Positions 34,906 through 42,954 of a DNA stretch of 42,954 nt are shown here, piece after piece. Made by a program: the position numbers and the translations under genes. Location: positions 1 through 42,954 of the forward strand of contig JAJPJV010000039.1 of NCBI GenBank assembly GCA_021324045.1. The letters are read 5' to 3'. Numbering within the stretch: the first letter of the stretch is position 1; each line of letters opens with the position of its first letter. This DNA is from Actinomycetota bacterium (GTDB lineage: Bacteria; Actinomycetota; Acidimicrobiia; Acidimicrobiales; RAAP-2). The notes under the pieces were generated by a model. That model ran no database searches, was not told the origin of the DNA, and saw only the letters and a list, made by a program, of their open reading frames with translations.

Positions 34906-35517
34906 CACCTCGCCCTTCGGGAACACGCGGCACTGGTTGAGGCCAATACCAGCGAGGCGCACCAAATGGGCGCGTTCCGCCAGGTCCGATCGTCAGGAGC
35001 CGAACGGTGATCCGCGTCGCAAGCCCGGAGAAACCCATCGCGTGGACAGCAAGGCCGACCCCAGGCAAGGCGATTGGCGGCGGTGAAGGCGATGGAGATC
35101 CAGCTGCTGATCTTGAGCGCCAGGATGCCGACAGGTACGTCTTCGACTCGGCTTCGAAGCTGCGCCTTGGGCACGCCCCGATTGGCCCGCTCGAGGGTCG
35201 TCGTGCCGTCGCTGAGGGTCACCACGCGTCATCCTCCGGCTCACGAGCGTGCAGGTCGATTGGCGGGAACCGCCGTTGGCGTGCCGCAGCGTACTACTAA
35301 TGCGATTTGGTCGCAATTACGGGTCCTCTGCTGGAGCAGGAGCTGGATTCCCGAGCTCCGGCTCCTGCGCAGCGCACGAGCCGTGTCTCACCAAGGCGCT
35401 CACACTCGGAGCCACTGAGAGCGACTTGGATTTCGTTCGCGGATCCTCGCATCGGGACGCGCATTCACCTAAGCAGTCATCAGATCCCCATAACCTTGGT
35501 CGACTCGAGGAGCTGCG
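34906..35517. other. Divergent intergenic region, 612 bp
   Basis: Lies between the APC permease and alanine dehydrogenase genes. The AT-rich near-palindrome at 35298-35319 is the only strong site seen. The open frames (for example 34905-35225 minus) are not recognised; a decayed gene could hide here. A CATAAC at about 35490 might be a -10 box for alanine dehydrogenase. Confidence 0.4.
35298..35319. promoter_or_regulatory. Palindromic operator-like site upstream of alanine dehydrogenase
   Basis: TGCGA (35301-35305) and TCGCA (35311-35315) flank TTTGG, with TAA and ATTA extending the near-symmetry. It is the AT-richest stretch of the region and could bind a regulator of the permease or ald. 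No regulator gene is adjacent. Confidence 0.4.
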
Positions 35518-36642
35518 GTGCAGATCGGCGTCGTGAAGGAGATCAAAGAAGACGAGAATCGGGTGGCGATCACGCCCGCCGGGGTGCGAGAGCTGGTGTC
35601 CGACGGCCATCACCTCGTCGTCGAGTCCCGCGCAGGCGAGGGCGCCGGCTACTCCGACGACAGCTACGCCCGAGCCGGGGCCTCGATCGTCGACGATCCC
35701 CGTGAGGTCTGGCGTCGTGCCACGCTCATCGTGAAGGTCAAGGAGCCACAGCCCAGCGAGGTCGAGCTCATCTCCTCCGACCAGGTGATCTTCGGCTATC
35801 TGCATCTCGCCGCCGACCCCGGGCTCGCCCGCCGTCTCGCCGCCACCGGTGCGACCGCGATCGCCTACGAGACGATCCGCCACGGCCGGCACCTCCCGCT
35901 GCTCATCCCGATGAGTGAGATTGCTGGACGCGTCGCCATCCTTGCCGCCGCCTACCACCTCGGGCGGGTCTCGGGTGGTCGCGGCGTGCTCATGGGCGGC
36001 ATCACCGGCGTGCCACCGGCAGAGGTCCTCATCATCGGGGCGGGGACCGCGGGGACCAATGCCGTCGCCCAGGCCGTCGGCCTCGCGGCCTCGGTGAAGA
36101 TCCTCGACCGCGACCTGGAGCGCCTACGCGAGGTGGAGGAGCGCTTCGGCGGCCGCGTGCAGTGTCTGTACTCCACGACGGCTGCGATCGAAGAGCTCGT
36201 CCCCCAGTCCGACGCCGTCGTCGGGACGGTGCTGGTGCCCGGCGCCCGCGCCCCGCGGCTCGTCTCGCGCGCGATGGTCGCCAGCATGCGGCCGGGCAGT
36301 GTGATCGTCGACGTCAGCATCGACCAAGGGGGCTGCATCGAGACGAGCCGTCCGACGACCCACAGCGACCCGACCTTCGTGGAAGAGGGGGTCATCCACT
36401 ATTGCGTGACGAACATGCCCTCGTTGTACCCGATTACGAGCACGCTGTCGCTCACCAATGCCACGCTCCCCTATGTCCGGACCATCGCGGCAGAAGGCGT
36501 CGAAGGCGCGGCACGCGATCCGACCCTGGCGGGTGGGATCAATCTGGTAGCCGGGTCCGCGACCCTCGATGTCGTGGCTGAGGCGACCGGCTTGCCGTAT
36601 GTGCCACTCGAGCAGCATTTCCCGAGCACCCGGCGTCGATGA
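35518..36642 (+). CDS. ald: Alanine dehydrogenase
   Basis: 374 residues, the usual size. The N-terminal domain has VVKEIKEDENRVAITPAGV with Arg15, VKVKEPQ with the substrate lysine, and FGYLHLAAD with the catalytic His. The nucleotide-binding half has LIIGAGTAGTNAVAQAVGLAASVKILDRD, and VIVDVSIDQGG with Asp, all standard. It interconverts alanine and pyruvate plus ammonia with NAD+. GTG start with GGAG five bases upstream. It is divergent from a permease, with no pathway genes nearby. Confidence 0.95.
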   Translation: MQIGVVKEIKEDENRVAITPAGVRELVSDGHHLVVESRAGEGAGYSDDSYARAGASIVDDPREVWRRATLIVKVKEPQPSEVELISSDQVIFGYLHLAADPGLARRLAATGATAIAYETIRHGRHLPLLIPMSEIAGRVAILAAAYHLGRVSGGRGVLMGGITGVPPAEVLIIGAGTAGTNAVAQAVGLAASVKILDRDLERLREVEERFGGRVQCLYSTTAAIEELVPQSDAVVGTVLVPGARAPRLVSRAMVASMRPGSVIVDVSIDQGGCIETSRPTTHSDPTFVEEGVIHYCVTNMPSLYPITSTLSLTNATLPYVRTIAAEGVEGAARDPTLAGGINLVAGSATLDVVAEATGLPYVPLEQHFPSTRRR

Positions 36643-36726
36643 GACACGGGACGAAACCGATACGCGCCATCGGGGGCCCAGGGAAGGCGCCGCGAGCGCC
36701 AGGATGAACGGCCAGGATGAACGTTG

Positions 36727-37494
36727 TCAGCGACCGACGAAGCGGGGCTGCCGGCGCTCCATCACGGCGCGCACACCTTCGGCGAAATCCTCGGTGCCCG
36801 ACAGCGATGCCTGGGCGCGATGCTCGATCGCAGTCGCCGCCCGCACCTCATCGGCGAGCCGCCCGCGCATCGTCTGCCTGATCGCGCGAACGGCGAGGGG
36901 ACCGGCCGCAGCGATCTCCGAAGCGAAATCGAGAGCCGCCGCGCGCAGCTCTGTGACCGGGACAAGCCGATCGCAGAGCCCGATCGCACGCGCGCGCTCT
37001 CCGCTCGCCTCGCCCCCGGTGTAGAGCATCTCGAGCGCGCGCTGCTGGCCGATCAGCCTCGGCAAGGTGATCGAAAGACCGAACCCGTGATGGAAGCCGA
37101 GGCGCGAGAAGTTGCAGACGAACTGCGTCTCCGGCGCGGCGACACGGAAGTCGGCTGACAGCGCGAGGCCGAGCCCGCCACCGACCGCCCTCCCCTGCAC
37201 GGCGGCAACGACGGGCACCGGGACCTCGAACAGCCGCACTGCCTGCTCGTAGAGGGCTTTGAGGTCCTCGTTGGACGGCCGGTTGTCGAACAGGTCGGCG
37301 CCCGCGCAGAAATGGCGTCCGCCGGCCATGAGGACCACCACCCTGCACGACGGGTCCGCCCCGACCTCATCGTAGGCGTCGGCAATTCGCCGAATGAGAT
37401 CCGTGTCGAAGAAGTTTGCCGGCCGATGATCGAATTCGACGACGGCGATCCCGGTCGCCTCGTCGATCTGCGCGCGGACCGTTCGCTCGCCCAC
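36727..37494 (-). CDS. Enoyl-CoA hydratase/isomerase family protein without the usual catalytic glutamates
   Basis: 255 residues from the GTG at 37494, five bases after the MFS stop. The crotonase fold is clear: GRHFCAGADLFDN gives the first oxyanion segment, VQGRAVGGGLGLALSADFRVAAPE the second. However, the position of the first catalytic Glu (GGGCEL in rat hydratase) is Gly (GGGLGL), and the second (FGQPEILLG) reads FVCNFSRLG. Hydration is therefore unlikely; isomerase, thioester-cleaving or other crotonase chemistry is possible. Coupled to a drug-type exporter, so the product might be an acyl-CoA-derived compound that is exported. Confidence 0.9.
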   Translation of the reverse strand: MGERTVRAQIDEATGIAVVEFDHRPANFFDTDLIRRIADAYDEVGADPSCRVVVLMAGGRHFCAGADLFDNRPSNEDLKALYEQAVRLFEVPVPVVAAVQGRAVGGGLGLALSADFRVAAPETQFVCNFSRLGFHHGFGLSITLPRLIGQQRALEMLYTGGEASGERARAIGLCDRLVPVTELRAAALDFASEIAAAGPLAVRAIRQTMRGRLADEVRAATAIEHRAQASLSGTEDFAEGVRAVMERRQPRFVGR

Positions 37495-37499
37495 GGGGC

Positions 37500-38978
37500 T
37501 CAGCCGTCCACGCCCTCGGCGACGAGCACCCGATGACCGCGAACCACCTCGGCGTCCTCTGCGCCCTGCCTCGCCATGGTTGGTGCGGCATCTGCGTCGC
37601 GCACGCCGAGGATCGCGATGCCCGACACCACAGCCAGGACCGAAGCCGCAAGGAAGGCAAGATGGTACGCAGCGAGGTGCGGAACTACGACGCCGTGGAC
37701 CTCGTGGGTCGGTCCGACTGCGGCGATCACGGTCGTCAAGATGGCGACGCCGGCAGCACCGCCGAGCTGGCGGATCGAGTTGTACAGCGTCGATGCCCGT
37801 CCGGTGCTCGCCGGCGAGATGGTGGCCATGGAGGCGGCCTGGGCCGGGACGAAGACGCCGGACTGCCCGAGGCCGACGGTCAGGACGAGCGCCCGCATCC
37901 ACCACAGGTTCGTCGACGCGCCGACGAGCGACATGAGCGCAAGGGACGAGGCGACCACGCTCAACCCCGCGAACATGACCCTGCGAGGGCCGAAGCGCGG
38001 GTACAGGATCCTGGTCACGATCTGGCTGCCCGACATGATCCCCAATGCCTCGGGGAACGTGTTGAGACCCGACTGCAGGGCCGAGAGCCGCAGGCCATCT
38101 TGGTAAAAGAGCGCCAAGAGGTACAGCATCCCGAAGAACGCCATCATCTCGATGCCGATGAGGCTGGTACAGGCCCGGAAGAGCCGATCCCGATAGAGAC
38201 GGAGATCGATCATGGGTTGGCGCCCGCGAACCTCGACCACCACGAGCGCCACCAGCCCGACGATCCCCCCGGCGATCGTCGCTTCGATCCCCCGCGTCCC
38301 CCAGCCTTGGATCGGACCCTTGCTCAATCCGTACATGAGGAGCCCGAACCCAGACCCGGCCAAGAGGAAGCCGGCAAGATCAAAGGGACCCGGGTTCTCC
38401 TGGGGTTGCCCCTCGAGGAACAGCAGCCCGAAGATCATGGCTGCCACCCCGATGGGGAGGTTGACGAAGAAGACCCACCGCCAGGAGACATCCGTCACCA
38501 GCAGCCCGCCCAAAAGCGGTCCGATGGTCGGGGCGAACGCGACCGGGATGATGAGGATCGAAGCCGCCCGGACGCGCTCGGCCGGCGGAAAGGCGCGAAA
38601 GAGCATGGCGAGGCCCACCGGCGTGAGCATGCCGCCGCCGGCACCTTGGAGGATGCGGAACAGCTCGAGCTCGCCCAGGCTCTGAGCGAAGCCGCACGCC
38701 GCGGAGGCCCCGGTGAAGATGAGGATCGCCACCAGCAGCACGTTGCGGCCGCCGAACCGGTCGCCGAGCCAGCCTGACGCGGGCATGAACACCGCCAGGC
38801 TGACCAAGAACCCGATCACGACGGTGTCGACGGCATCGGAGCTGACGTGGAACTGGCGCCCGAGGGTCGGCAGGGCGACGTTGACGATCGTGGTGTCCAT
38901 GATCGCCATGAACATCGCTGCCACGTAGACGACGCCGACCGCCACCCTCTGATCGATGGGTCGGCGAGCAGGTGACAT
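37500..38978 (-). CDS. MFS transporter, DHA2 (EmrB/QacA) family
   Basis: 492 residues with 14 predicted membrane helices. The first carries the DHA2 motif MAIMDTTIVNVALPTLG, the loop SGWLGDRFGGRNV is motif A, and FRILQGAGGGMLTPV and APTIGPLLGGLLVTDVSWRWVFFVNLPIG are motifs B and C. Exports drugs or metabolites by proton antiport. The ATG at 38978 fits the homology; the frame extends upstream to 39071. The gene is followed five bases later by the crotonase-fold gene, so both are probably co-transcribed. Confidence 0.93.
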   Translation of the reverse strand: MSPARRPIDQRVAVGVVYVAAMFMAIMDTTIVNVALPTLGRQFHVSSDAVDTVVIGFLVSLAVFMPASGWLGDRFGGRNVLLVAILIFTGASAACGFAQSLGELELFRILQGAGGGMLTPVGLAMLFRAFPPAERVRAASILIIPVAFAPTIGPLLGGLLVTDVSWRWVFFVNLPIGVAAMIFGLLFLEGQPQENPGPFDLAGFLLAGSGFGLLMYGLSKGPIQGWGTRGIEATIAGGIVGLVALVVVEVRGRQPMIDLRLYRDRLFRACTSLIGIEMMAFFGMLYLLALFYQDGLRLSALQSGLNTFPEALGIMSGSQIVTRILYPRFGPRRVMFAGLSVVASSLALMSLVGASTNLWWMRALVLTVGLGQSGVFVPAQAASMATISPASTGRASTLYNSIRQLGGAAGVAILTTVIAAVGPTHEVHGVVVPHLAAYHLAFLAASVLAVVSGIAILGVRDADAAPTMARQGAEDAEVVRGHRVLVAEGVDG

Positions 38979-39207
38979 TGCTCGCCAGACTACGGGGGCG
39001 CCCGTACGGCGCGCACCGTCGTTCCCCCGAGGAAGCACCACCCAACGCGCCAGCGCCCGGGCGAAGCCCACGGTGACCCGGGCCTCGCCGGCACTGGTGC
39101 CGATGTGTCACAGCGAGGTTGCAACTCGTTGACAGTCGACAGCGGATTCGTTACGTTCCTGGCAACGGGTATGCGCCAGCGCCCGCGAGAACGGGTTCGA
39201 GAGGGGG

Positions 39208-39229
39208 GTGCCTGCCTCGTGGCGGGCAC
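39208..39229. repeat. Hairpin, 9-bp stem with one G-T pair
   Basis: GTGCCTGCC (39208-39216) and GGCGGGCAC (39221-39229) around TCGT. Confidence 0.5.
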
Positions 39230-39243
39230 GCTGTGCAACCGGT

Positions 39244-39266
39244 CCGGTCCGAGGATCTCGGACCGG
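39244..39266. repeat. Perfect 10-bp hairpin
   Basis: CCGGTCCGAG (39244-39253) and CTCGGACCGG (39257-39266) around GAT. Confidence 0.55.
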
Positions 39267-39322
39267 CCGGTCACAGCCTCCTGAGGAATTGTTTCGGGAC
39301 GATTCCGTAGGGAGATCGCCTG

Positions 39323-39354
39323 GCACCCATCGTCACGTTGGCGACGATGGGTGC
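39323..39354 (-). terminator. Strong 12-bp hairpin after the HtrA gene
   Basis: GCACCCATCGTC (39323-39334) and GACGATGGGTGC (39343-39354) pair perfectly. It is 40 bases beyond the HtrA stop at 39394. No T-run follows, so it may act as a barrier or Rho-assisted end. Confidence 0.6.
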
Positions 39355-39393
39355 ATCAGCACGCTCCTCGTCCCCTCATCCAGGCCGAGCTAT

Positions 39394-41106
39394 TCAGGCA
39401 ACCGGTCCCGTCGCCAGCTGGATCGTCGCGCTGTGGTGCTGGCCTGACGAGTCCACCCAGCCGATCTGTACCTGCTGGTTCGGGTGGTACTGGATCAAAA
39501 GGTTCGTGAGCTGCGATGGCGAGGTGACGCTCTGGCCCCCGAAGGACACGATGACGTCACCAGCGGTCAGACCTGCCTGGGCAGCAGGCGTGCCGGGCTC
39601 GACCTGGACGATGGCAGCGCCCGAGGAGACCGGTGCGCTCCCGCCAGGGCTCCCGAAGATGTTCCCGAAGGGGAACCCCGAGCCAGCCGAGCTCGCCGGG
39701 GTGACCTGCACCCCGATGAACGCGGTCGGGCCGATGTGCACTGTCGTCGAGCCGTTGCCGGCTTCGATCTGCTTGCTGATCGTGACCGCTTCGTTGATCG
39801 GGATCGAATAGGCCTGGGCCCCCTGCGTCTCGAACTGGAAGGTCTGGGATGCCGCGGTGTCCATGCCGATCACCTGGCCGCTGGTGTTGACGAGCGGCCC
39901 GCCGGAGTCCCCGGCCTGGATGTCAGCATCGGTCTCGATCAAGCCCGAGAGCTGCTCGCTCGCCCCGGATCCCTGGTCGGTCGCCGTGATCGACTGGTTC
40001 AACGCCGTCACGGTCCCGCCCACCGCGCTCGGCGTGCCACCGACGCCACCGGCGTTCCCGATCCCGACGACCTGATCTCCTACCTTGACGTTCGAGGAGT
40101 TCCCGAGCGTCACGGTCTGAAGGCCCGAGGCGCCCTGGAGCTGGAGGACGGCGACGTCACGGCTGATGTCGTAGCCGACGACGGTGACGTTGTAGGTCTT
40201 GCCGTTCCCGATGTCGGTGGCATGGATGGACGTCGCCCCCTCGACGACGTGGTTGTTGGTCAGGACCTCGCCCGAAGGGGTCAGCACCATGCCGGTTCCC
40301 GCGGCCTCCCCACCCCCGTAGAGGCTGGTGTCGATGTCGACGAGGCCAGGGTCGACCTTCGCTGCGATCCCGTTGACGTTCGACGGACCACCACTCGGGG
40401 TACTGGACCCCCCGGAGCCGCCGGGAACGATCACGTTGGGTGCCTGGCTGCTCTGGGGAACCGTGCCCGATCCCGAAGGCCACGCCACGTGCCCGATCCC
40501 GATCCCGATCAGCGCGACGAGCGCAGCCGCGAGCACGAGCGAGGTGATGCGATACCGCCGCAGGTGACGATGGTGGTCCTGAGGGCTGCCCCAGCCTGCA
40601 GCACCGAAGGAGAAACCGGGAGGACCCTGGGGACCTGGCGGATCGCCGAAGCCCCCCCCACCGCCGGGCCAGGAGGGACCGCCGCCACCGCCGCTCGGGC
40701 CCGGAACGAAGCCGCCGCCAGCGGGCGGCCGCAGGCCGCCTTGCCCCGGGGCCGACGGAGCGCCCCCGGTCGCCGAATGGAAGCCACTGGGGGTTCGTGC
40801 CGGTCCCCAAGGACCCCAGCCTCCTGGCACCCACGGCGGAGGCGCTCCCTTGGGGACCTCATCCCTCGGTCCTCCGGGCACCAGGGGGACGGCTGCGGTC
40901 GGCTCGCCGCCAGCGGGGGATTGGGTGGGCGAAAGCTCCTTCGCCGTCGGCTCGGGCACTGCCGTGGGGTCATCGGACCCGATGCCCGGCTTCTCTTCCT
41001 GCGCGCGCTCGATCGGACGCGCGTGGTCGTCAGTCTCGTGTCGCTGCTCGGGCATGGGGACCTGCTCGTCTTGTTCCCTCGAGATCTGTTGGTTTTCCTC
41101 AGTCAT
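39394..41106 (-). CDS. Trypsin-like serine protease with PDZ domain (HtrA/DegP type), membrane-anchored
   Basis: 570 residues. About 180 residues of acidic, then Pro/Gly-rich cytoplasmic sequence come before one membrane helix (about 187-209). The protease domain follows with His286 (LTNNHVVEG), Asp317 (DISRDVAVLQ) and Ser401 (QAGDSGGPLVN). The C-terminal PDZ (about 465-560) has GAAIVQVEPGTPAAQAGLTAGDVIVSFGGQSV. This is the actinobacterial HtrA design, acting outside the membrane in protein quality control or in cutting sensors. The ATG at 41106 has GGAGGTGGGCC upstream, much better than the start at 41139. The PDZ occupies the last ~100 residues. Strong hairpin downstream. Confidence 0.93.
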   Translation of the reverse strand: MTEENQQISREQDEQVPMPEQRHETDDHARPIERAQEEKPGIGSDDPTAVPEPTAKELSPTQSPAGGEPTAAVPLVPGGPRDEVPKGAPPPWVPGGWGPWGPARTPSGFHSATGGAPSAPGQGGLRPPAGGGFVPGPSGGGGGPSWPGGGGGFGDPPGPQGPPGFSFGAAGWGSPQDHHRHLRRYRITSLVLAAALVALIGIGIGHVAWPSGSGTVPQSSQAPNVIVPGGSGGSSTPSGGPSNVNGIAAKVDPGLVDIDTSLYGGGEAAGTGMVLTPSGEVLTNNHVVEGATSIHATDIGNGKTYNVTVVGYDISRDVAVLQLQGASGLQTVTLGNSSNVKVGDQVVGIGNAGGVGGTPSAVGGTVTALNQSITATDQGSGASEQLSGLIETDADIQAGDSGGPLVNTSGQVIGMDTAASQTFQFETQGAQAYSIPINEAVTISKQIEAGNGSTTVHIGPTAFIGVQVTPASSAGSGFPFGNIFGSPGGSAPVSSGAAIVQVEPGTPAAQAGLTAGDVIVSFGGQSVTSPSQLTNLLIQYHPNQQVQIGWVDSSGQHHSATIQLATGPVA

Positions 41107-41451
41107 GGCCCACCTCCATCGGGCCCAGTACTCGCACACGAACTGCGACTACCGTGCACGTCGAAGTCTGTTCGTACCCAGTAGAGCGGCCACTCGTTAA
41201 ACGTTTGTAAAGAGAGCATAAGGATCGCCGACCAACACCAACCGCTGTCTTACGCGGACGGGTTCGCGTGGACCGTGTCGCGTGACTGTGTCGCGTGAGA
41301 TTGCTGAATCCGAGAGCAGGCGCGCACCTCACGTCGGGTCATCCATCGAGCCAAACGCCGATGACGCAAGAGTGACAATGATGTCCATCGACGAGGACAG
41401 GGGTGGTGCTATTCGACCCTACAGAGCGCTTTCCATTAGGCTCGACGGACC
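41107..41451. other. Divergent intergenic region, 345 bp
   Basis: Separates the leftward HtrA gene from the rightward Rpf-like gene. An AAACGTTT palindrome at 41198-41205 lies in an AT-rich patch with TTTACA on the minus strand that might be a -35 box. CATTAG just before the Rpf start could mean a short or leaderless message. Nothing else recognised. Confidence 0.4.
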
Positions 41452-42597
41452 ATGGTTGAGCTCGGATCTCCGGCCCCGCCAGCAACGATCAACGGTTCAT
41501 CACCAAGATCAATCGAGGAATCGACGACGAGGAACATCGCGTTCGCGAGAACCGAGTCGATCCAGGCATCGGCGATCGATTCCTCAACGCCACAGGCATC
41601 AACGTTCACATCACCACCTCGCACGCAGAAACGCTTCCGATCGTGCTGCCTTCGCTGGTCGTCGATTTTGACGATCGCCGGCGTGCTTGCAGGAACGATT
41701 TGCGCCACGATGGCCACGAGCGCCGGTGGCGCCGAATCGATCGGCAACCTGAAGGCCCAAGCTGCGCAGATCAACCAGCAGCTCCTTGCCGAGCAGCTGC
41801 AGATCCTCGGCGACCGCCAGCAGTACCTCTCGCTCACTGCGACGGTCGCAGCCGACAATGCCAGCATTGCCCGGATCGATCAGTCGATCGCTGCCGTGAG
41901 CCAACGGATCGCAACCGATCGAGTGCAGGTGGTGCGCGATGCGACCCTGGAGTACATGGAAGCCGACCTCGTCACGTCGTCTTCCCCGATCTTTGGCACC
42001 GACAGCGTCGCTGCAGAGAACCGCGCCGAATACGAACAGCTGGCGATCGGCGATACCAACGTCGCCCTCGCACAGCTCCACACCGATCAAGGGTCGCTCC
42101 GGCGGGCCCAGACGCTGCTCCGCCAGAAGGAGGCTGCCGACAGCGCGGCCCAGAGCGAAGCGGCTGCGGTCCTCGCCGATGCGCAAGCAAAGGCCCATGC
42201 GCTCGCGGCCGAGCAAGCATCGATCAGCGGGCAGCTCGAAGCAGCCGTGCTCGAACAGCAGGCCGCTCGTGCACAGGCTGCGGCCCTGGCCGTCCAGGCC
42301 GCAGGGGGGAACGCCGCCCAGCCCCCCTCTGACCCACCGCTGAACGCCTTCTTGCGCTGCGTCGTACAGGCCGAGTCCGGCGGGAACTACGCAGCCGTCT
42401 CCCCCAACGGCTTGTACATGGGAGCGTTCCAGTTCGACCAGTCAACGTGGAACCTCGCCGCGCGCCTGGCAGGGCTCCCAGGGCTCATCGGCGTCCCGCC
42501 CAACGAAGCCTCGAAGGCGGCGCAGGACACGCTGGCCGTCGCGCTCTACAACGCTGAGGGAGAGGCGCCGTGGTACGACCCGTGTCGGCACTCCTGA
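41452..42597 (+). CDS. Secreted coiled-coil protein with C-terminal Rpf-like lytic domain
   Basis: 381 residues. The hydrophobic signal helix is at about 68-92 (SSILTIAGVLAGTICATMA), giving a long basic N-region if ATG 41452 is the true start; no better start was seen in frame. Residues about 95-285 are a long coiled coil rich in Ala, Gln and Glu, like the N-terminal part of PcsB/RipA-type peptidoglycan hydrolases. The end (about 296-381) is a resuscitation-promoting-factor-type domain: FLRCVVQAESGGNY with Glu308 as the expected catalytic acid, GLYMGAFQFDQSTW, and a Cys303/Cys378 pair. It should cleave glycan strands or regulate lysis. Fusion of a coil and Rpf domain suggests activity controlled by an FtsEX-like partner, an inference. 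Confidence 0.82.
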   Translation: MVELGSPAPPATINGSSPRSIEESTTRNIAFARTESIQASAIDSSTPQASTFTSPPRTQKRFRSCCLRWSSILTIAGVLAGTICATMATSAGGAESIGNLKAQAAQINQQLLAEQLQILGDRQQYLSLTATVAADNASIARIDQSIAAVSQRIATDRVQVVRDATLEYMEADLVTSSSPIFGTDSVAAENRAEYEQLAIGDTNVALAQLHTDQGSLRRAQTLLRQKEAADSAAQSEAAAVLADAQAKAHALAAEQASISGQLEAAVLEQQAARAQAAALAVQAAGGNAAQPPSDPPLNAFLRCVVQAESGGNYAAVSPNGLYMGAFQFDQSTWNLAARLAGLPGLIGVPPNEASKAAQDTLAVALYNAEGEAPWYDPCRHS

Positions 42598-42630
42598 AGC
42601 GCCCCGCAGCGGCGTGCGATGATCGGGTCC

Positions 42631-42837
42631 ATGAGCACGTGGAAGACCGTCACAGCGAGCGAGGTCAAACCCGGTGACCGCGTGAGGCGGGGCGAGATGG
42701 AGCTCCTCGTCTCCCGGATCGAGCCCAGTTTCATGCAGATGCCCGGGATGATCGCCTTCATTGAGGACACCCCGACGCGCTGGATGAAGCTGCCCACCCC
42801 TGCCAACGCCGAGATCGAGGTGCTGGCAGAGGGGTAG
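42631..42837 (+). CDS. Small conserved-looking hypothetical protein
   Basis: 68 residues from the ATG at 42631; an ATG at 42619 is in frame. Sequence begins MSTWKTVTASEVKPGDRVR, then VSRIEPSFMQMPGMIAFIED and RWMKLPTP. It looks like a small beta-barrel, of a kind I recall as hypothetical in actinobacteria. No signal or membrane helix. Follows the Rpf-like gene by 33 bases, so they may be co-transcribed. Function unknown. Confidence 0.65.
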   Translation: MSTWKTVTASEVKPGDRVRRGEMELLVSRIEPSFMQMPGMIAFIEDTPTRWMKLPTPANAEIEVLAEG

Positions 42838-42840
42838 CGC

Positions 42841-42954
42841 TCAGCCCGGGATCACGAGCACCTGGCCGACGTCGATGCGGTTGGGGTTGGCGATCCCGTT
42901 GGCCGAGGCCAAGGCCGAGATCGTGGTGCCGAACCGGGCCGCGAGCGCCCAGAG
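42841..42954 (-). CDS. LysM-domain protein, C-terminal end only
   Basis: The last 37 codons on the minus strand read [20 protein letters not shown], then [17 protein letters not shown] and stop: one complete LysM peptidoglycan-binding motif. The rest lies outside the window. It is convergent with the small hypothetical gene, ending three bases from its stop. Probably a cell-wall protein. Confidence 0.85.
   Translation of the reverse strand, partial: LWALAARFGTTISALASANGIANPNRIDVGQVLVIPG

Larger units (their letters stand above)
38979..39393. other. 415-bp intergenic region with three hairpins
   Basis: Lies between the HtrA gene and the MFS gene, both leftward. It holds hairpins at 39208-39229, 39244-39266 and 39323-39354 and the MFS promoter. 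No coding sequence seen. Confidence 0.5.

Noticed and set aside
37416-38777. 453-codon plus-strand open frame
   Set aside because: Antisense to the MFS exporter; charged low-complexity shadow.
39484-41184. 566-codon plus-strand open frame
   Set aside because: Antisense to the HtrA-type protease, no recognisable domain.

Overview
The window is GC-rich DNA with strong G/C preference at third codon positions, frequent GTG starts, long spurious antisense frames and an Rpf-like lytic domain. Together these point to an actinobacterium. The gene flavour (FabH, slipin/NfeD, HtrA, Rpf-like, NRAMP-related transporter) fits an Acidimicrobiia-like lineage, but that placement is inference. No rRNA, tRNA or CRISPR array was seen.

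Layout. (1) 1-13706 is a cell-surface glycan block: a family-2 glycosyltransferase cut by the window edge, a sigma factor fused to a membrane anchor and secreted domain, a secreted propeller-CHAP protein, two methyltransferases, a double-domain GT2, two GT4-type glycosyltransferases and an alpha/beta hydrolase. (2) 13707-21983 is a mixed housekeeping and envelope block: a small Cys-rich protein, FabH, a membrane-anchored hypothetical, a PEBP protein, an NAD-dependent epimerase, a secreted probable beta-solenoid, a slipin/NfeD pair and a patatin. (3) 23132-25333 is a MacB-like ABC exporter, preceded by about 1.15 kb without a convincing gene. (4) 25508-31270 is a graveyard of insertion sequences with two nested events: an IS481-type element split by an IS110 element, and an IS3-type element split by an IS30-type element. 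A third IS110 remnant is cut by the IS481 end. All the transposase genes are broken. (5) 31289-36642 holds an NRAMP-related metal transporter behind a structured leader with a proline-rich mini-ORF, then an APC permease divergent from alanine dehydrogenase. (6) 36727-42954 holds an enoyl-CoA hydratase-fold protein coupled to a DHA2 exporter, an HtrA-type protease, a coiled-coil/Rpf-like lytic protein, a small conserved protein and the end of a LysM protein.

How they work together. The first block looks like assembly and modification of a surface polysaccharide, with peptidoglycan-active secreted enzymes (CHAP, Rpf-like, LysM) at both ends and a membrane-tethered sigma factor that could sense the envelope. 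The most distinctive signal is the leader at 32966-33258. A 23-codon ORF with six prolines and a strong ribosome site is followed by mutually exclusive hairpins and then by a transporter whose TM1 and TM6 motifs (DNDAGG, TVAPWQ) differ from metal-selective NRAMPs and resemble what I recall of NRAMP-related magnesium transporters. This suggests translation-coupled, Mg2+-responsive control.
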